Notes: a model not told the origin generated them from the letters alone. A stretch of DNA of 64,000 nt from Bacteroidota bacterium (GCA_018267385.1 JAFDYN010000005.1:62001-126000); one strand, 5' to 3'; shown: positions 44,557 to 53,977, counted from the first letter of the stretch. A program made the numbers and translations.

Positions 44557-45459
44557 ATGTCCTGGGCATCATATATCAAAGGTTTCAAATCCTATCTGCA
44601 GCTGGAAAAATCCCTATCGGGAAACTCTATAGAGGCCTATCTGCGGGATGTAGAGAAACTGGTGCGCTATCTGGACATGAGGGAGTTGAAACTCTCTGTA
44701 GAGGAAATCAAGCTGAGCCATCTGGAAGATTTCATCAAATGGATCAATGAGATGGGTATGGATGCGCACTCACAGGCGCGCATCATCTCAGGCATCAGAG
44801 CATTCTACAAGTACCTGCTCATGGAGGATGTGCTAAGTGTGAATCCTACCGAGCTGCTACTGACACCCAAGCTGGCGCGCAAGCTACCTGATACCCTATC
44901 CATAGAAGAGATCAATGCCCTGATAGGATCTATAGGCCAGAGTACACCCGAGGGCGTACGTAATAAGGCAATGCTAGAGGTGCTATACGGATGCGGCCTG
45001 CGCGTAAGCGAACTGGTAGGCCTGAAAATATCAGATATGTTTCTGGATGTAGAGTTTATCAAAGTGATAGGTAAAGGGAATAAAGAACGCCTCGTACCGA
45101 TCGGATCTGAGGCTATCAAATGTATACGCCTATATCAGGATAACGTACGCGTACACAGCACTCCCAGAAAGGGCGATGAGGACATTCTCTTTTTGAATAA
45201 ACGTGGAGGCCGTCTATCCCGCGTGATGGTTTTCTACATTATCAAGGCCTGCGCAGCAGCTATCGGGTTGAAAAAGACGATCAGCCCGCACACCTTTCGG
45301 CATTCCTTTGCTACGCACCTGATAGAGGGTGGCGCCGACCTGCGTGCCATACAGGAGATGCTGGGGCATGCTTCTATCACTACTACTGAGATATATACAC
45401 ACCTGGATAGAGACTTTCTGCGAAGCACTATCATGCAGTATCATCCGCGGTATAAGTAA
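44557..45459 (+). CDS. xerD: Site-specific tyrosine recombinase XerD
   Basis: A 300-residue recombinase with the N-terminal SAM-like core-binding domain (1-90) and the catalytic domain. The catalytic set is complete: R in CGLRVSELVGL (near 150), K in GKGNKERLVP, H-x-x-R in SPHTFRHSFATHL, H in MLGHASITTTEIY and the nucleophile Y in EIYTHL. Length and sequence fit housekeeping XerD, which resolves chromosome dimers at dif, rather than a mobile-element integrase. No dif-like site was found in the window. Confidence 0.92.
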   Translation: MSWASYIKGFKSYLQLEKSLSGNSIEAYLRDVEKLVRYLDMRELKLSVEEIKLSHLEDFIKWINEMGMDAHSQARIISGIRAFYKYLLMEDVLSVNPTELLLTPKLARKLPDTLSIEEINALIGSIGQSTPEGVRNKAMLEVLYGCGLRVSELVGLKISDMFLDVEFIKVIGKGNKERLVPIGSEAIKCIRLYQDNVRVHSTPRKGDEDILFLNKRGGRLSRVMVFYIIKACAAAIGLKKTISPHTFRHSFATHLIEGGADLRAIQEMLGHASITTTEIYTHLDRDFLRSTIMQYHPRYK

Positions 45460-45523
45460 CAATAGACTTATTTGCCTGATTAACATCCTTGAAAACCGAT
45501 TATTATCTTTACTGGAAAAATCT

Positions 45524-46267
45524 ATGGAAGCATATCTACCAGCTCTTGCAACTGCCGCCACCCTTCTTATAGCTGGCTTATGGTTTAAAAATTTCTTACC
45601 CAATTATTTTAATGAAAAAGGAAAACTTCTAGCGCAAAAGGAAGATTTAAAAGCGATAACAAAAGAAGTAGAAAGTGTAAAAACTCTTTTTTCTAAAGAT
45701 ATCGAATATTTGAAAGCAGATTTGCAACGTCTTTTAAACCTAGAAATCAATCATAGAACTGAAGAAAGGAATGCACTAATAAGCTTTTACGATAAGTATA
45801 ACCAGTGGCTTTATGCTCTGTTGGAAGTCAATTATGGGGCTTACAATAGAAGTAATCTTAATGATCTGTATGAAAAAAGAATCTTTATCGAAAAATTTTA
45901 TGCAGAAACCAATGTTGCCCAAGCCAAAATACAATTGCTTGTGAAAAATGATAATATAATTGTTTTATCCCATGATTTAATGAAGACTATACTGGCCTTC
46001 AAGTGGTGGATAGATAAAAGGTTATTGTCATTACAACACAATATTGAACGTCATAAGTCTTTAACTGAGAATTTCCTTGCTGTTATTAAAGATATAGACA
46101 AGAATAGAGACCTCGCTAATTCTCTTGCCCAAAATGAAAAAACAATAGAACAAGAGCGCAAAGAGCTAACGGATGAATTTTATAAAAACAGAAATAGCGA
46201 GTATGGAAAAATATTACCGCATACGATTTCCTTCACATCGCTAGTGAAAGCATATCTAACCGAATGA
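45524..46267 (+). CDS. AT-rich membrane-anchored coiled-coil protein, unknown
   Basis: The ATG at 45524 (MEAYLPALATAATLLIAGLWF) gives 247 residues: one N-terminal transmembrane helix and then a long charged helical region (EDLKAITKEVESVKTLFSKDIEYLKADLQRLL near 42-75) likely to form a coiled coil, and more helices with no catalytic motif. Base use is clearly richer in A and T than xerD before it and mrp after it, so the gene is probably acquired. An upstream ATG overlapping xerD in another frame is not needed. Function unknown; an N-anchored coiled coil could be part of an abortive defence system, but nothing shows this. Confidence 0.6.
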   Translation: MEAYLPALATAATLLIAGLWFKNFLPNYFNEKGKLLAQKEDLKAITKEVESVKTLFSKDIEYLKADLQRLLNLEINHRTEERNALISFYDKYNQWLYALLEVNYGAYNRSNLNDLYEKRIFIEKFYAETNVAQAKIQLLVKNDNIIVLSHDLMKTILAFKWWIDKRLLSLQHNIERHKSLTENFLAVIKDIDKNRDLANSLAQNEKTIEQERKELTDEFYKNRNSEYGKILPHTISFTSLVKAYLTE

Positions 46268-46272
46268 TTGAC

Positions 46273-47397
46273 CTAATGATTTAGCGGCTCTTCCTCTCCC
46301 ACCTCAGTAGTGACCGTTGCCCCCGCTTTTGCATTTCGTATTGCTATCTCGCGAGCTACGTTGGTAGCCAGGTCTTCAAAGGCCTTCGCAGAAAGATCTA
46401 TATCACTATCGCGGAGGGCTATCGGGGTTCCTTCATCACCCCCCTCGCGGATGCTCTGTACGATAGGCAGCTCACCTAGCAATGGCAACTCGTATTCATC
46501 TGCAAACTGTTTCCCGCCTCCCTTACCAAAAATATAATATTTATTATTAGGTAGCTCCGCCGGAGTGAAGTAGGACATATTCTCCACAATGCCAAGCACC
46601 GGCACATTGATCGTATCGAGACGGAACATGGCGAGCCCCTTGCGAGCGTCTGCCAGCGCTACCTCCTGTGGTGTGGTCACGATCACAGCACCTGTCACAT
46701 GTACCGTCTGTATCATCGTCAGGTGTACATCACCTGTACCGGGAGGCATATCTATGATCAGGTAGTCCAGCCTGCCCCACAGGCAGTCTGTGACGAACTG
46801 GCGCAACGCCGACGTGACCATCGGCCCGCGCCACACGATAGCCTGGCGCTCATCTACCAGCATGCCCATAGAGAGCACTTTGATACCATGCACCTCTATC
46901 GGCTCTATGTAGTGCTTCTCCTTGATCAGGCGTACGGATGGGCGCTTGCCACGTATGCCGAGCATAGTAGGGATAGATGGGCCATAGATGTCAGCATCTA
47001 TCAGGCCTACTTTTGCGCCTTGCTTAGCCAGTGCGATAGCCAGGTTGACCGATACTGTGGATTTGCCTACGCCCCCCTTGCCGGAGGCTACGCAGATGAT
47101 ATTCTTGACGCTCGGCAGGATATTCATATTGGTAGCGCGGTGTGAGGTCACACTGGCGGTCATAGTCACATCTACCTCTGCATCCGCAGATACATGCTCA
47201 TGCACTGCATTGATACAATCATTCTTTATCTTCTCCTTGAGCGGACAGGCCGGAGTAGTGAGGCGCACTGTAAAAGAAATTTTATTCCCATCTACCTGCA
47301 CATCTTCTATCATATTGAGGGTCACGAGATCCTTCTTGAGGTCAGGATCATCTACATGCCTGAGGGCATTGATCACATCATCTTTGGTAAAAGCCAT
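46273..47397 (-). CDS. mrp: Mrp/ApbC-family P-loop iron-sulfur carrier
   Basis: A 374-residue protein: residues 1-80 are a MIP18/DUF59-type domain, then a deviant Walker A ASGKGGVGKST (104-114), LIDADIYGPSIP and DMPPGTGDVHL typical of Mrp/NBP35. These ATPases hold and transfer iron-sulfur clusters in the cytoplasm. The C-terminal CxxC that bridges a cluster in many members is not present at the usual place (ENMSYFTPAELPNNKYYIFG). Monocistronic, after the rpsA terminator. Confidence 0.92.
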   Translation of the reverse strand: MAFTKDDVINALRHVDDPDLKKDLVTLNMIEDVQVDGNKISFTVRLTTPACPLKEKIKNDCINAVHEHVSADAEVDVTMTASVTSHRATNMNILPSVKNIICVASGKGGVGKSTVSVNLAIALAKQGAKVGLIDADIYGPSIPTMLGIRGKRPSVRLIKEKHYIEPIEVHGIKVLSMGMLVDERQAIVWRGPMVTSALRQFVTDCLWGRLDYLIIDMPPGTGDVHLTMIQTVHVTGAVIVTTPQEVALADARKGLAMFRLDTINVPVLGIVENMSYFTPAELPNNKYYIFGKGGGKQFADEYELPLLGELPIVQSIREGGDEGTPIALRDSDIDLSAKAFEDLATNVAREIAIRNAKAGATVTTEVGEEEPLNH

Positions 47398-47495
47398 TCT
47401 TACGTCTATTGAAGGCGCAAAAATACGGAATAAGAAAGTATTAAGTAGTTAGTATTTAGTATTAAGACAGCAGAGCATATCACAAATCAATAAAA

Positions 47496-47523
47496 AAGCC
47501 GCTCAGATCACTCTGAGCGGCTT
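47496..47523 (-). terminator. Terminator of rpsA
   Basis: A perfect 12-bp stem AAGCCGCTCAGA/TCTGAGCGGCTT with a 4-base loop; on the minus strand it runs into TTTTTTA. It lies 33 bases past the rpsA stop. Confidence 0.88.
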
Positions 47524-47555
47524 ATATCGTCACAGCCGGAGCTGTATGTTACGAT

Positions 47556-49472
47556 TTAAGAGAAGAGGTCGCCAGCGGCTTCGTCTTTCTTTTCTTCCTT
47601 AGGTGCTTCAGCAGACTTCTTAGAAGCTGCCTCGCTGTCCATCAGCTTTTCCTTCAGGTCAGAAAGGGCGCTGAGGTCACCGAGTGTAGACTTCTCTACA
47701 GACTTGTTCAGCTCCTTCACCTTCTTGCTGGCAGATGCTGCTTCAGCCTTCTTCTCGTTCTTCACCGCTTCTACAGCGTCACGCTTAGCCTCTTCCCATG
47801 TACGGGCGTGAGACAGGAGGATACGCTTGTCGTTGCGATTGAACTCGAGCACCTTGAACTGCGCCTTCTCATCCGCTGCGAGGAATCCGCCGCTTTCCTT
47901 AGAAGTGTGCTTCTTAGGAGCATAGCCTTCCAGGCCGTATGGCAGGAGTACTACAGCACCCTTGTCATCAGCGCTGATCACAGACGCCTCATGCACAGAG
48001 CCCACCGGGAATACAGTCTCGAAAGTATCCCATGGATCTTCTTCGATCTGCTTGTGGCCCAGAGAGAGCTTGCGGTTATCGTTGTCGATATCCAGTACTA
48101 CTACATCCAGCTCAGCACCTACCTTGGTGAATTCGCTAGGGTGGTTGTAGCGCTTGGTCCAGCTCAGGTCAGAGATGTGGATCATACCACCGATACCGTC
48201 ACCCAGCTCTACGAATACGCCGTATGGAGTCAGGTTCTTCACCGTACCCTTCACACGTGTACCTACAGGGAACTTCTCAGCGATCTTGGTCCATGGATCT
48301 TCTGTCAGCCTCTTGAGAGACAGAGACATCTTGCGCTCTTCGCGGTCGATGGTCATTACGATAGCCTCGTGTATGTCACCGAGCTTGAAGAACTCACGGC
48401 TATTGATCGGAGCAGAAGACCAGCTCACCTCAGATACGTGGATCAGGCCTTCTACGCCCGGAGTGATCTCGAGGAATGCGCCGTAATCTTCGATGTTGAC
48501 GATCTTGCCCTTGACCTTAGAGCCCACTTCGATACCGGCATCCAGGGTATCCCATGGGTGCGGCTGGAGCTGCTTGAGGCCGAGAGAGATCCTCTTCTTC
48601 TGGTCATCGTAGTCGAGTACCACCACATTGAGCTTCTGGTTGAGCTGCAGTACCTCGCTAGGATGCTGGATACGGCCCCATGATATATCAGTGATATAGA
48701 GGAGACCGTCCACGCCGCCGAGATCGATGAATGCACCGAAGTCAGTGATGTTCTTGATAGTACCTTCCAGTACCTGGCCTTTTTCGAGCTTGCCGATGAT
48801 CTCTTCACGTTGTGACTCGATATCAGACTCGATGAGTGCCTTGTGAGATACTACTGCGTTCTTGATCGCTTCGTTTACCTTCACTACCTTCAGCTCGAGG
48901 GTCTTGCCTACGTAGATATCGTAGTCAGTGATAGGCTTCACGTCGATCTGAGAGCCTGGGAGGAATGTATCGAGGCCAAATACATTGGCTATCAGACCAC
49001 CCTTTGTCTTGGATGTGATGCGGCCGGTCACTACCTCGCCGGTAGAGGCTGCAGTCACGATCTGCTCCCATGCCTTCAGAAGCTTAGCGTTCTTGCGGCT
49101 GAGCAGGAGGTGGCCTTTCTTGTCTTCCTTGCTTACTACGTATACGTCATATTCCTCACCGATCTTGAGTTCCTCCTGATCGCGGAATTCTGACAGTGGC
49201 ACGAGGCCGTCAGACTTGAAGCCGATGTTGAATACCACGTCAGTATTCGTAATGGCTACTACGGTACCCTTTACGATCTGGTGGTCTTCCAGTGTGCGGA
49301 GGGTAGAGCCATAGAGGGCATCATACTCTTCGTGCTTAGCCTTGTCGTAGCTTACTACGTTGCGCTTATCTACTGACCAGTCAAAGTCGTCATGGGCGGT
49401 AGCAGGCTGAAATTGTTTTTTGGTTTCTGTAGCTGCCGGAGTTGCCGCTACGTCTTGTGTTTCTTCAGACAT
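47556..49472 (-). CDS. rpsA: 30S ribosomal protein S1
   Basis: The start at 49472 (MSEETQDVAATP) gives 638 residues. Successive S1 domains are seen (GTVVAITNTDVVFNIGFKSDG; GRITSKTKGGLIANVFG; GTIKNITDFGAFIDLGGVDG; GKIVNIEDYGAFLEITPGVEG; GTVKNLTPYGVFVELGDGIGG; a last, diverged one), with a glutamate/lysine/alanine-rich tail (AAGDLFS end). S1 binds mRNA on the small subunit. A possible -7 TATCTTCG (49554-49561, minus) gives a leader of about 75 bases. Longer in-frame reading upstream to 49607 is leader sequence. Confidence 0.96.
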   Translation of the reverse strand: MSEETQDVAATPAATETKKQFQPATAHDDFDWSVDKRNVVSYDKAKHEEYDALYGSTLRTLEDHQIVKGTVVAITNTDVVFNIGFKSDGLVPLSEFRDQEELKIGEEYDVYVVSKEDKKGHLLLSRKNAKLLKAWEQIVTAASTGEVVTGRITSKTKGGLIANVFGLDTFLPGSQIDVKPITDYDIYVGKTLELKVVKVNEAIKNAVVSHKALIESDIESQREEIIGKLEKGQVLEGTIKNITDFGAFIDLGGVDGLLYITDISWGRIQHPSEVLQLNQKLNVVVLDYDDQKKRISLGLKQLQPHPWDTLDAGIEVGSKVKGKIVNIEDYGAFLEITPGVEGLIHVSEVSWSSAPINSREFFKLGDIHEAIVMTIDREERKMSLSLKRLTEDPWTKIAEKFPVGTRVKGTVKNLTPYGVFVELGDGIGGMIHISDLSWTKRYNHPSEFTKVGAELDVVVLDIDNDNRKLSLGHKQIEEDPWDTFETVFPVGSVHEASVISADDKGAVVLLPYGLEGYAPKKHTSKESGGFLAADEKAQFKVLEFNRNDKRILLSHARTWEEAKRDAVEAVKNEKKAEAASASKKVKELNKSVEKSTLGDLSALSDLKEKLMDSEAASKKSAEAPKEEKKDEAAGDLFS

Positions 49473-49553
49473 TTCTGATATACCTCTGTTGTTGTTTATT
49501 CTCACCCTGAGTACGTGAGTTTTGTTATTGAATTTGTCCCTGTAAAGGGAGTG

Positions 49554-49561
49554 CGAAGATA
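49554..49561 (-). promoter_or_regulatory. Possible -7 element TATCTTCG of rpsA
   Basis: TATCTTCGCACTCC on the minus strand resembles the element before ffh. A TTG lies 23 bases further upstream, longer than the 19-20 seen at the better promoters. Confidence 0.42.
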
Positions 49562-49731
49562 CACATAAATCACGAGAAAAATGGCAAGTAATGTCAGCGA
49601 GATTCAATCTATTCGAAATTCACTCAAAATAAATAACCTAAATATCTATATATCAATAAATTAAAAACAAAAACCCGAATAATACTATCACAGATAGCTA
49701 AAATCAGATCAAAAAGGTGAATTGCTCAGTT

Positions 49732-49739
49732 TAACTTTG
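49732..49739 (+). promoter_or_regulatory. -7 promoter element TAACTTTG
   Basis: An exact TAnnTTTG 34 bases before the ATG at 49773. No TTG at the -33 distance. Confidence 0.5.
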
Positions 49740-49772
49740 TATCACATTCTTCACCCTTTCAAAACAAGCATC

Positions 49773-51470
49773 ATGAAAAAGAATACTCTACCAATGATTC
49801 TGTTCTGCTTGCTGACAGCTATGACAGCTCGCGCACAGACCTTTACCCCTATAGACATCAATAGTGGCTCTGGCAATAGTAGCCCGACCTATCTCACCTC
49901 CTACCAGGGAAAAGTATACTTCTGGGCCACCACGCCGGCCAATGGGACAGAATTATACGTCAGCGATGGTACTCCGGCCGGGACTCAATTGCTAAAAGAT
50001 ATCGTGCCTGGCCCGGGCAGTAGCTATCCTAACAGTTTTATAGAATGCAATAATCTTCTGTTCTTCTCTGCGAATGACAGTGTGCATGGTACAGAACTCT
50101 GGGTCACCGATGGCACCGGCGCTGGCACGCAAATGCTCACTGATGCCAATACAGGTACTGCTTCAGGCTCTCCTTACTATATGACACCTTTTAATAACAA
50201 ACTGTACTACAGTACCGCCGATGCCACCCATGGCACAGAGCTGTGGGTGACGGATGGCACTTCTGCTGGTACCTCATTGCTCAAAGATATAAATCCAGGG
50301 GTCGATGGCAGTCAGCCGGAAGGATATAAGGGCAGCTCTCAAAGAGGGATCATCAATCAGTTTAATGAATACAATGGGGTGTTATATTTTCGCGCGAATG
50401 ACGGAGTCCATGGGTCAGAACTTTGGAGAACGGATGGTACAAGTGCCGGCACTGTGATGGTCACTGAAATACTCCCTGGGCCAAGTGGCGGTCGCCCATA
50501 CTGCATGACGTCCTACAATGGTAAAATGATCATGGGAGCCACGGACAGCATCCACAGCTACGAGCTCTGGATATCTGATGGCACGCCAGCTGGCACATCA
50601 TTGCTAAAAGATATTTATCCGGGATTAGCCTATTCAGAGCCAGGAGCTTACTCAGGTTTCATAGAGTTGAACAACAAGCTTTACTTTATGGCAGCGTCAG
50701 ACAATGCAGGCTATGAACTATGGTCTACAGATGGTACCACCGTCGGCACCACTCAGGTGGCGGACATTCTGGCTGGTCCGGGGTCCTCTTTTGCGGGCCA
50801 GTATGGTATAATACCGTGGGGCGGGAAACTATACTTTGCAGCCAATGATAGCATTAATGGATCTCAGCTATGGGCCTCTGATGGTACCGCTGCGGGCACT
50901 TCTCTCGTCAAAGTGCTGGGTACCGGCGGTTCAGGCAGCTCCGTGCCCCGGGCATTTTTATCTTATAACAGTCAACTCATCTTTGTAGCAGGTTTAAATA
51001 CTAGCACGACCGACCTGGAGCTATGGACCTCTGACGGTACCGCAGCCAATACTCACGTGATAGCACCTGCAGTAGCTCCCAATATAAGCCCAATGAATAC
51101 GGACGGATCTGGCTACGCCATGTGCTGGAACAATGGCTCCTTATTTATGGCTGCAAACTTCAACAGTATAGGTGATGAATTATGGATCTACAATACACCA
51201 AGTACTGCGATCACAGAGGTAGGTGAAGCTACAGGCATCGCCGCATATCCTAATCCGTTTAGCGATGCGGTGTCCGTTAGCGGATTGGCTCAGGCCGGTG
51301 AGTATCGTGTGACCATCACTGATATCACAGGCCGCGAAATTTACAATAGCGCACTGGAAACATCTGGCGACAAGGCTACTATCATGACACGCGATCTGAG
51401 TGCCGGAGCATATCTGGTAAACGTATCCGGCAGCGATATCCGACAAACTTTTAAGATGATAAAGCAGTAA
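49773..51470 (+). CDS. ELWxxDGT-repeat surface protein with T9SS type A sorting domain
   Basis: The start at 49773 (MKKNTLPMILFCLLTAMTARAQ) gives 565 residues with a signal peptide. Eight repeats of about 50-60 residues carry the motif E-L-W/Y-x-x-DGT-xxGT followed by LLKDI or similar (ELYVSDGTPAGT, ELWVTDGTGAGT, ELWVTDGTSAGT, ELWRTDGTSAGT, ELWISDGTPAGT, ELWSTDGTTVGT, QLWASDGTAAGT, ELWTSDGTAANT). Such repeats probably fold as a beta-propeller. The C-terminus is a sorting domain (AYPNPFSDAVSV, LSAGAYLVNV, KMIKQ). Surface role, ligand unknown. Confidence 0.88.
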   Translation: MKKNTLPMILFCLLTAMTARAQTFTPIDINSGSGNSSPTYLTSYQGKVYFWATTPANGTELYVSDGTPAGTQLLKDIVPGPGSSYPNSFIECNNLLFFSANDSVHGTELWVTDGTGAGTQMLTDANTGTASGSPYYMTPFNNKLYYSTADATHGTELWVTDGTSAGTSLLKDINPGVDGSQPEGYKGSSQRGIINQFNEYNGVLYFRANDGVHGSELWRTDGTSAGTVMVTEILPGPSGGRPYCMTSYNGKMIMGATDSIHSYELWISDGTPAGTSLLKDIYPGLAYSEPGAYSGFIELNNKLYFMAASDNAGYELWSTDGTTVGTTQVADILAGPGSSFAGQYGIIPWGGKLYFAANDSINGSQLWASDGTAAGTSLVKVLGTGGSGSSVPRAFLSYNSQLIFVAGLNTSTTDLELWTSDGTAANTHVIAPAVAPNISPMNTDGSGYAMCWNNGSLFMAANFNSIGDELWIYNTPSTAITEVGEATGIAAYPNPFSDAVSVSGLAQAGEYRVTITDITGREIYNSALETSGDKATIMTRDLSAGAYLVNVSGSDIRQTFKMIKQ

Positions 51471-51493
51471 TCACTATTCACACTAATGCAAAA

Positions 51494-51524
51494 ATGGCCG
51501 GGCATAGCCTGGCCGTTTTTTTAT
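51494..51524 (+). terminator. Terminator after the ELWxxDGT protein gene
   Basis: GGCCGGGC (51496-51503) and GCCTGGCC (51507-51514) form an 8-bp stem with loop ata, then a run of T. The aaaa on its left could let it serve the convergent esterase gene as well. Confidence 0.82.
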
Positions 51525-51541
51525 AACACTTTACTCGTAAA

Positions 51542-52357
51542 TCATTCCTTTGCCGGAGCTTTGGCAAGCAAGAACAGGAGCCCTTTGTAGGCCGCATTGT
51601 GCAGTATAGTCAGATGATTCTCCTCAGGCATATAGAGAAATTTCACCTTCACCTCCGGTGATCTCAATATCTCCATCAGCATCTTTGACCCTCTCATAGA
51701 CTGATCTCCTTCATTTCCTATCGCTATAAATACTTTCTTATTTTTTGACTCCCTGAGAGCCTCAGACTTGAGCGTCAGGAGCGCCTCATCATTCCACCAA
51801 AGGCTGGGACTGACGATGAGGTAATTATCAAACAGGCCGGTATGTGTCAGCACCACCTCTGTAGCCAGCAGGCCAGCAGCCGACTGACCTATGAGTGTAC
51901 TGCTACCCACACCGTTGTATTTCTTTTGGATATATGGCTTCAGGTCTTTCTCCAAAAAAGTAATAAACTCTTTTGAGCCGCCGGCATTAGGTATCATCTT
52001 CTTAAACTCAGGAGTAGAGCCCCCTGCAAAGGTGAAATCCTTTTTGCGGTCTACATTGCAAATGCCTACAATGACAGCATCGGGCATCGTATCCAGTATA
52101 TCGGTAAAAAACTGGACTAAGCCGGATATGTGTATGAAGTCTTCATGTCTACCTCCGTCCAACAAATAGATGACAGGCCATTCCCTTTTCGGTGTATAGC
52201 CTTTGGGCAAATAAATATTGAGATCCCGGCTCTGGCCGGGGATATCAGACTGCAGATGGTCTGTCACACCCAGCTCAAAGGGTTTGGTCCCCTCTATATC
52301 CTGTGCGCCTGCGGCAAAACCGCATACGATCAGCGCGGCTAACATTAACTTATTCAT
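51542..52357 (-). CDS. Secreted alpha/beta-hydrolase esterase (IroE/Fes-like)
   Basis: A 271-residue protein with signal peptide MNKLMLAALIVCGFAAGAQ. The esterase D-like pattern is clear: WPVIYLLDGGRHEDF, nucleophile elbow LIGQSAAGLLA (serine near 155), IVSPSLWW, and the catalytic histidine in PEENHLTILH near 247. Related enzymes cut ester bonds of siderophores or small esters in the periplasm. The substrate cannot be read from context; the neighbours are unrelated. Confidence 0.85.
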   Translation of the reverse strand: MNKLMLAALIVCGFAAGAQDIEGTKPFELGVTDHLQSDIPGQSRDLNIYLPKGYTPKREWPVIYLLDGGRHEDFIHISGLVQFFTDILDTMPDAVIVGICNVDRKKDFTFAGGSTPEFKKMIPNAGGSKEFITFLEKDLKPYIQKKYNGVGSSTLIGQSAAGLLATEVVLTHTGLFDNYLIVSPSLWWNDEALLTLKSEALRESKNKKVFIAIGNEGDQSMRGSKMLMEILRSPEVKVKFLYMPEENHLTILHNAAYKGLLFLLAKAPAKE

Positions 52358-52413
52358 TCTGTGAAGCTAACAAAAACTATCATATAGGATTTGAGGGCAA
52401 CAGCCTAAAACAG

Positions 52414-53652
52414 CTATAGTTTGGCCATACCTTTGGGATAACACAGATAATGCTTGACCACCGGCTTGGAGAGGCCGGAAATATTGAGCTGGTCCGATGC
52501 CTGAGTGATGTCTTGTACTTTGCCATCTGCGCCGAGGATATTGATACGGTCCTCATCGGGATTGTACGCGTGATTGATGGTGGTATCGGTCCAGACCAGG
52601 TAGTGCGCCTCAGACAGAGGGATACCATATTCGCGTGCTGCCTCCTGCTTTCTGGCATCTACTATCTCCTGGGAAAATGCCACAGACTGCATCTCTATGC
52701 GGAAAAGCCTCCGGTCCAGAATGGACGCACAGAGCAACCTCAGAATAGGATCATCAGAGTGTCGCCAGTATTTCAGCGCAGACATGATATCCATATCATC
52801 CAGCCGGGAGTACAGCTCCAGTACATCTTTATCCTCTGCGAAATCACGCAATGTCACCTGCCTGTTGAAAAAGAAGCTAAGAGCTGGTGACGCGTCAATT
52901 TTACGACCCGATGAGATCAGCTCCTGCGCCCGCTGCAGTGCCCGGATCAGCATATTCTCTACACAGACCACCGTCTTGTGCAGGTATACCTGCCAGTACA
53001 TCAGTCGCCGCGCTATGATAAAGTTCTCTATGGAGTATATCCCCTTGCGCTCTATCACCAGCTGCCCGTCGGTCACATTCATCATCTCTATGATGCGGTC
53101 ATAGCTGATCACGCCCTCATTCACCCCTGTGAAAAAACTATCTCGGGTGAGGTAGTCCAGCCTGTCTACATCCAGCTGAGAGGATACGAGCTGATGCAGA
53201 AATTGCTTGGGGTACCGTCCCTCAAAAATCTCTATAGCCATAAAGAGCTTCCCATCAAAATGCGTATTCAGCCGGTGCATATAGATGCGCGATAGCTCCT
53301 CATGATGCACACCCGGCACCAGGATATTCTCTAGTGTGTGAGAGTAGGGTCCGTGCCCTATATCATGTAGCAAGATGGCGATCTGTGCAGCGCATTCTTC
53401 TTCTGATGTGATCTCATGCCCTTTCACTTTCAGGATATTCACTGCCTGACGCATCAGGTGAAAGGCTCCCAACGCGTGATGAAATCGGGTATGATGGGCA
53501 CCGGGGTAGACATAGTTGCTCAGGCCGAGCTGCTGTATACGGCGCAGGCGCTGGAAGTAAGGATGCTCGATGATATCAAATATGATGTCATGAGGTATCG
53601 TGATGAAACCATGCACCGGGTCATTAAAGATCTTGCGCTTATTGTCTGCCAT
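52414..53652 (-). CDS. HD-domain phosphohydrolase (dNTPase-like)
   Basis: A 412-residue cytosolic protein. The HD metal site is visible: GAHHTRFHHALG (histidine near 54-58), LLHDIGHGPYSH (H96, D97) and LDVDRLDYLTRDS further on. The opening KIFNDPVHGFITIP and FQRLRRIQQLGL are typical of this SAMHD1/dGTPase-related family. It probably hydrolyses nucleotides. It stands alone, divergent from the small lipoprotein gene. Confidence 0.9.
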   Translation of the reverse strand: MADNKRKIFNDPVHGFITIPHDIIFDIIEHPYFQRLRRIQQLGLSNYVYPGAHHTRFHHALGAFHLMRQAVNILKVKGHEITSEEECAAQIAILLHDIGHGPYSHTLENILVPGVHHEELSRIYMHRLNTHFDGKLFMAIEIFEGRYPKQFLHQLVSSQLDVDRLDYLTRDSFFTGVNEGVISYDRIIEMMNVTDGQLVIERKGIYSIENFIIARRLMYWQVYLHKTVVCVENMLIRALQRAQELISSGRKIDASPALSFFFNRQVTLRDFAEDKDVLELYSRLDDMDIMSALKYWRHSDDPILRLLCASILDRRLFRIEMQSVAFSQEIVDARKQEAAREYGIPLSEAHYLVWTDTTINHAYNPDEDRINILGADGKVQDITQASDQLNISGLSKPVVKHYLCYPKGMAKL

Positions 53653-53741
53653 GGGGCGAAAGTAATGAAATGACCCCAGTCAAAAAGTGAGGCACGTCAT
53701 TTGAAGAGGTTATAACATTTATCATTCTAAAATATCAAAAA

Positions 53742-53960
53742 ATGAAAGATTACACATTGATCCTTGCGGCTGCCGCTACACTCGCCCTGACCTCTTGCAA
53801 CCATGAGCCCGCCCGTGACGAAAAGCCTGGTATCCATATCAATGGCAAGAAAGGCGGAGAACTGGATGTAGACAAAGAAGGCGTGAAGGTAGAAGGCAAA
53901 AATGGAGGCGGCGTGAACGTAGACAAGAACGGCGCAGAGACCAAAAAAGCAGACAAATAG
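53742..53960 (+). CDS. Small lipoprotein with Gly/Asp/Lys repeats
   Basis: A 72-residue protein with a lipoprotein signal peptide (lipobox LTSC near residue 19). The mature 54 residues hold two imperfect repeats of the type K-x-GG-x-(L/V)-(D/N)-VDK-x-G (KKGGELDVDKEG and KNGGGVNVDKNG), very hydrophilic and probably unstructured or beta-helical. Function unknown. Similar short lipoproteins with such repeats occur in Bacteroidota, by memory only. Confidence 0.65.
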   Translation: MKDYTLILAAAATLALTSCNHEPARDEKPGIHINGKKGGELDVDKEGVKVEGKNGGGVNVDKNGAETKKADK

Positions 53961-53977
53961 AGGAAAAAACTCCCCTC

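Noticed and set aside
44557..45459. Tyrosine recombinase as the integrase of a mobile element
   Set aside because: Length and catalytic context fit housekeeping XerD, and no attachment repeats or element genes are near.
47808..48683. 291-codon frame antisense to rpsA, and similar long antisense frames opposite ffh (25406-26371) and gap (24107-24796)
   Set aside because: All lie within strongly conserved genes with intact domains; the antisense products show no family motif, and such shadows are expected from the codon bias.
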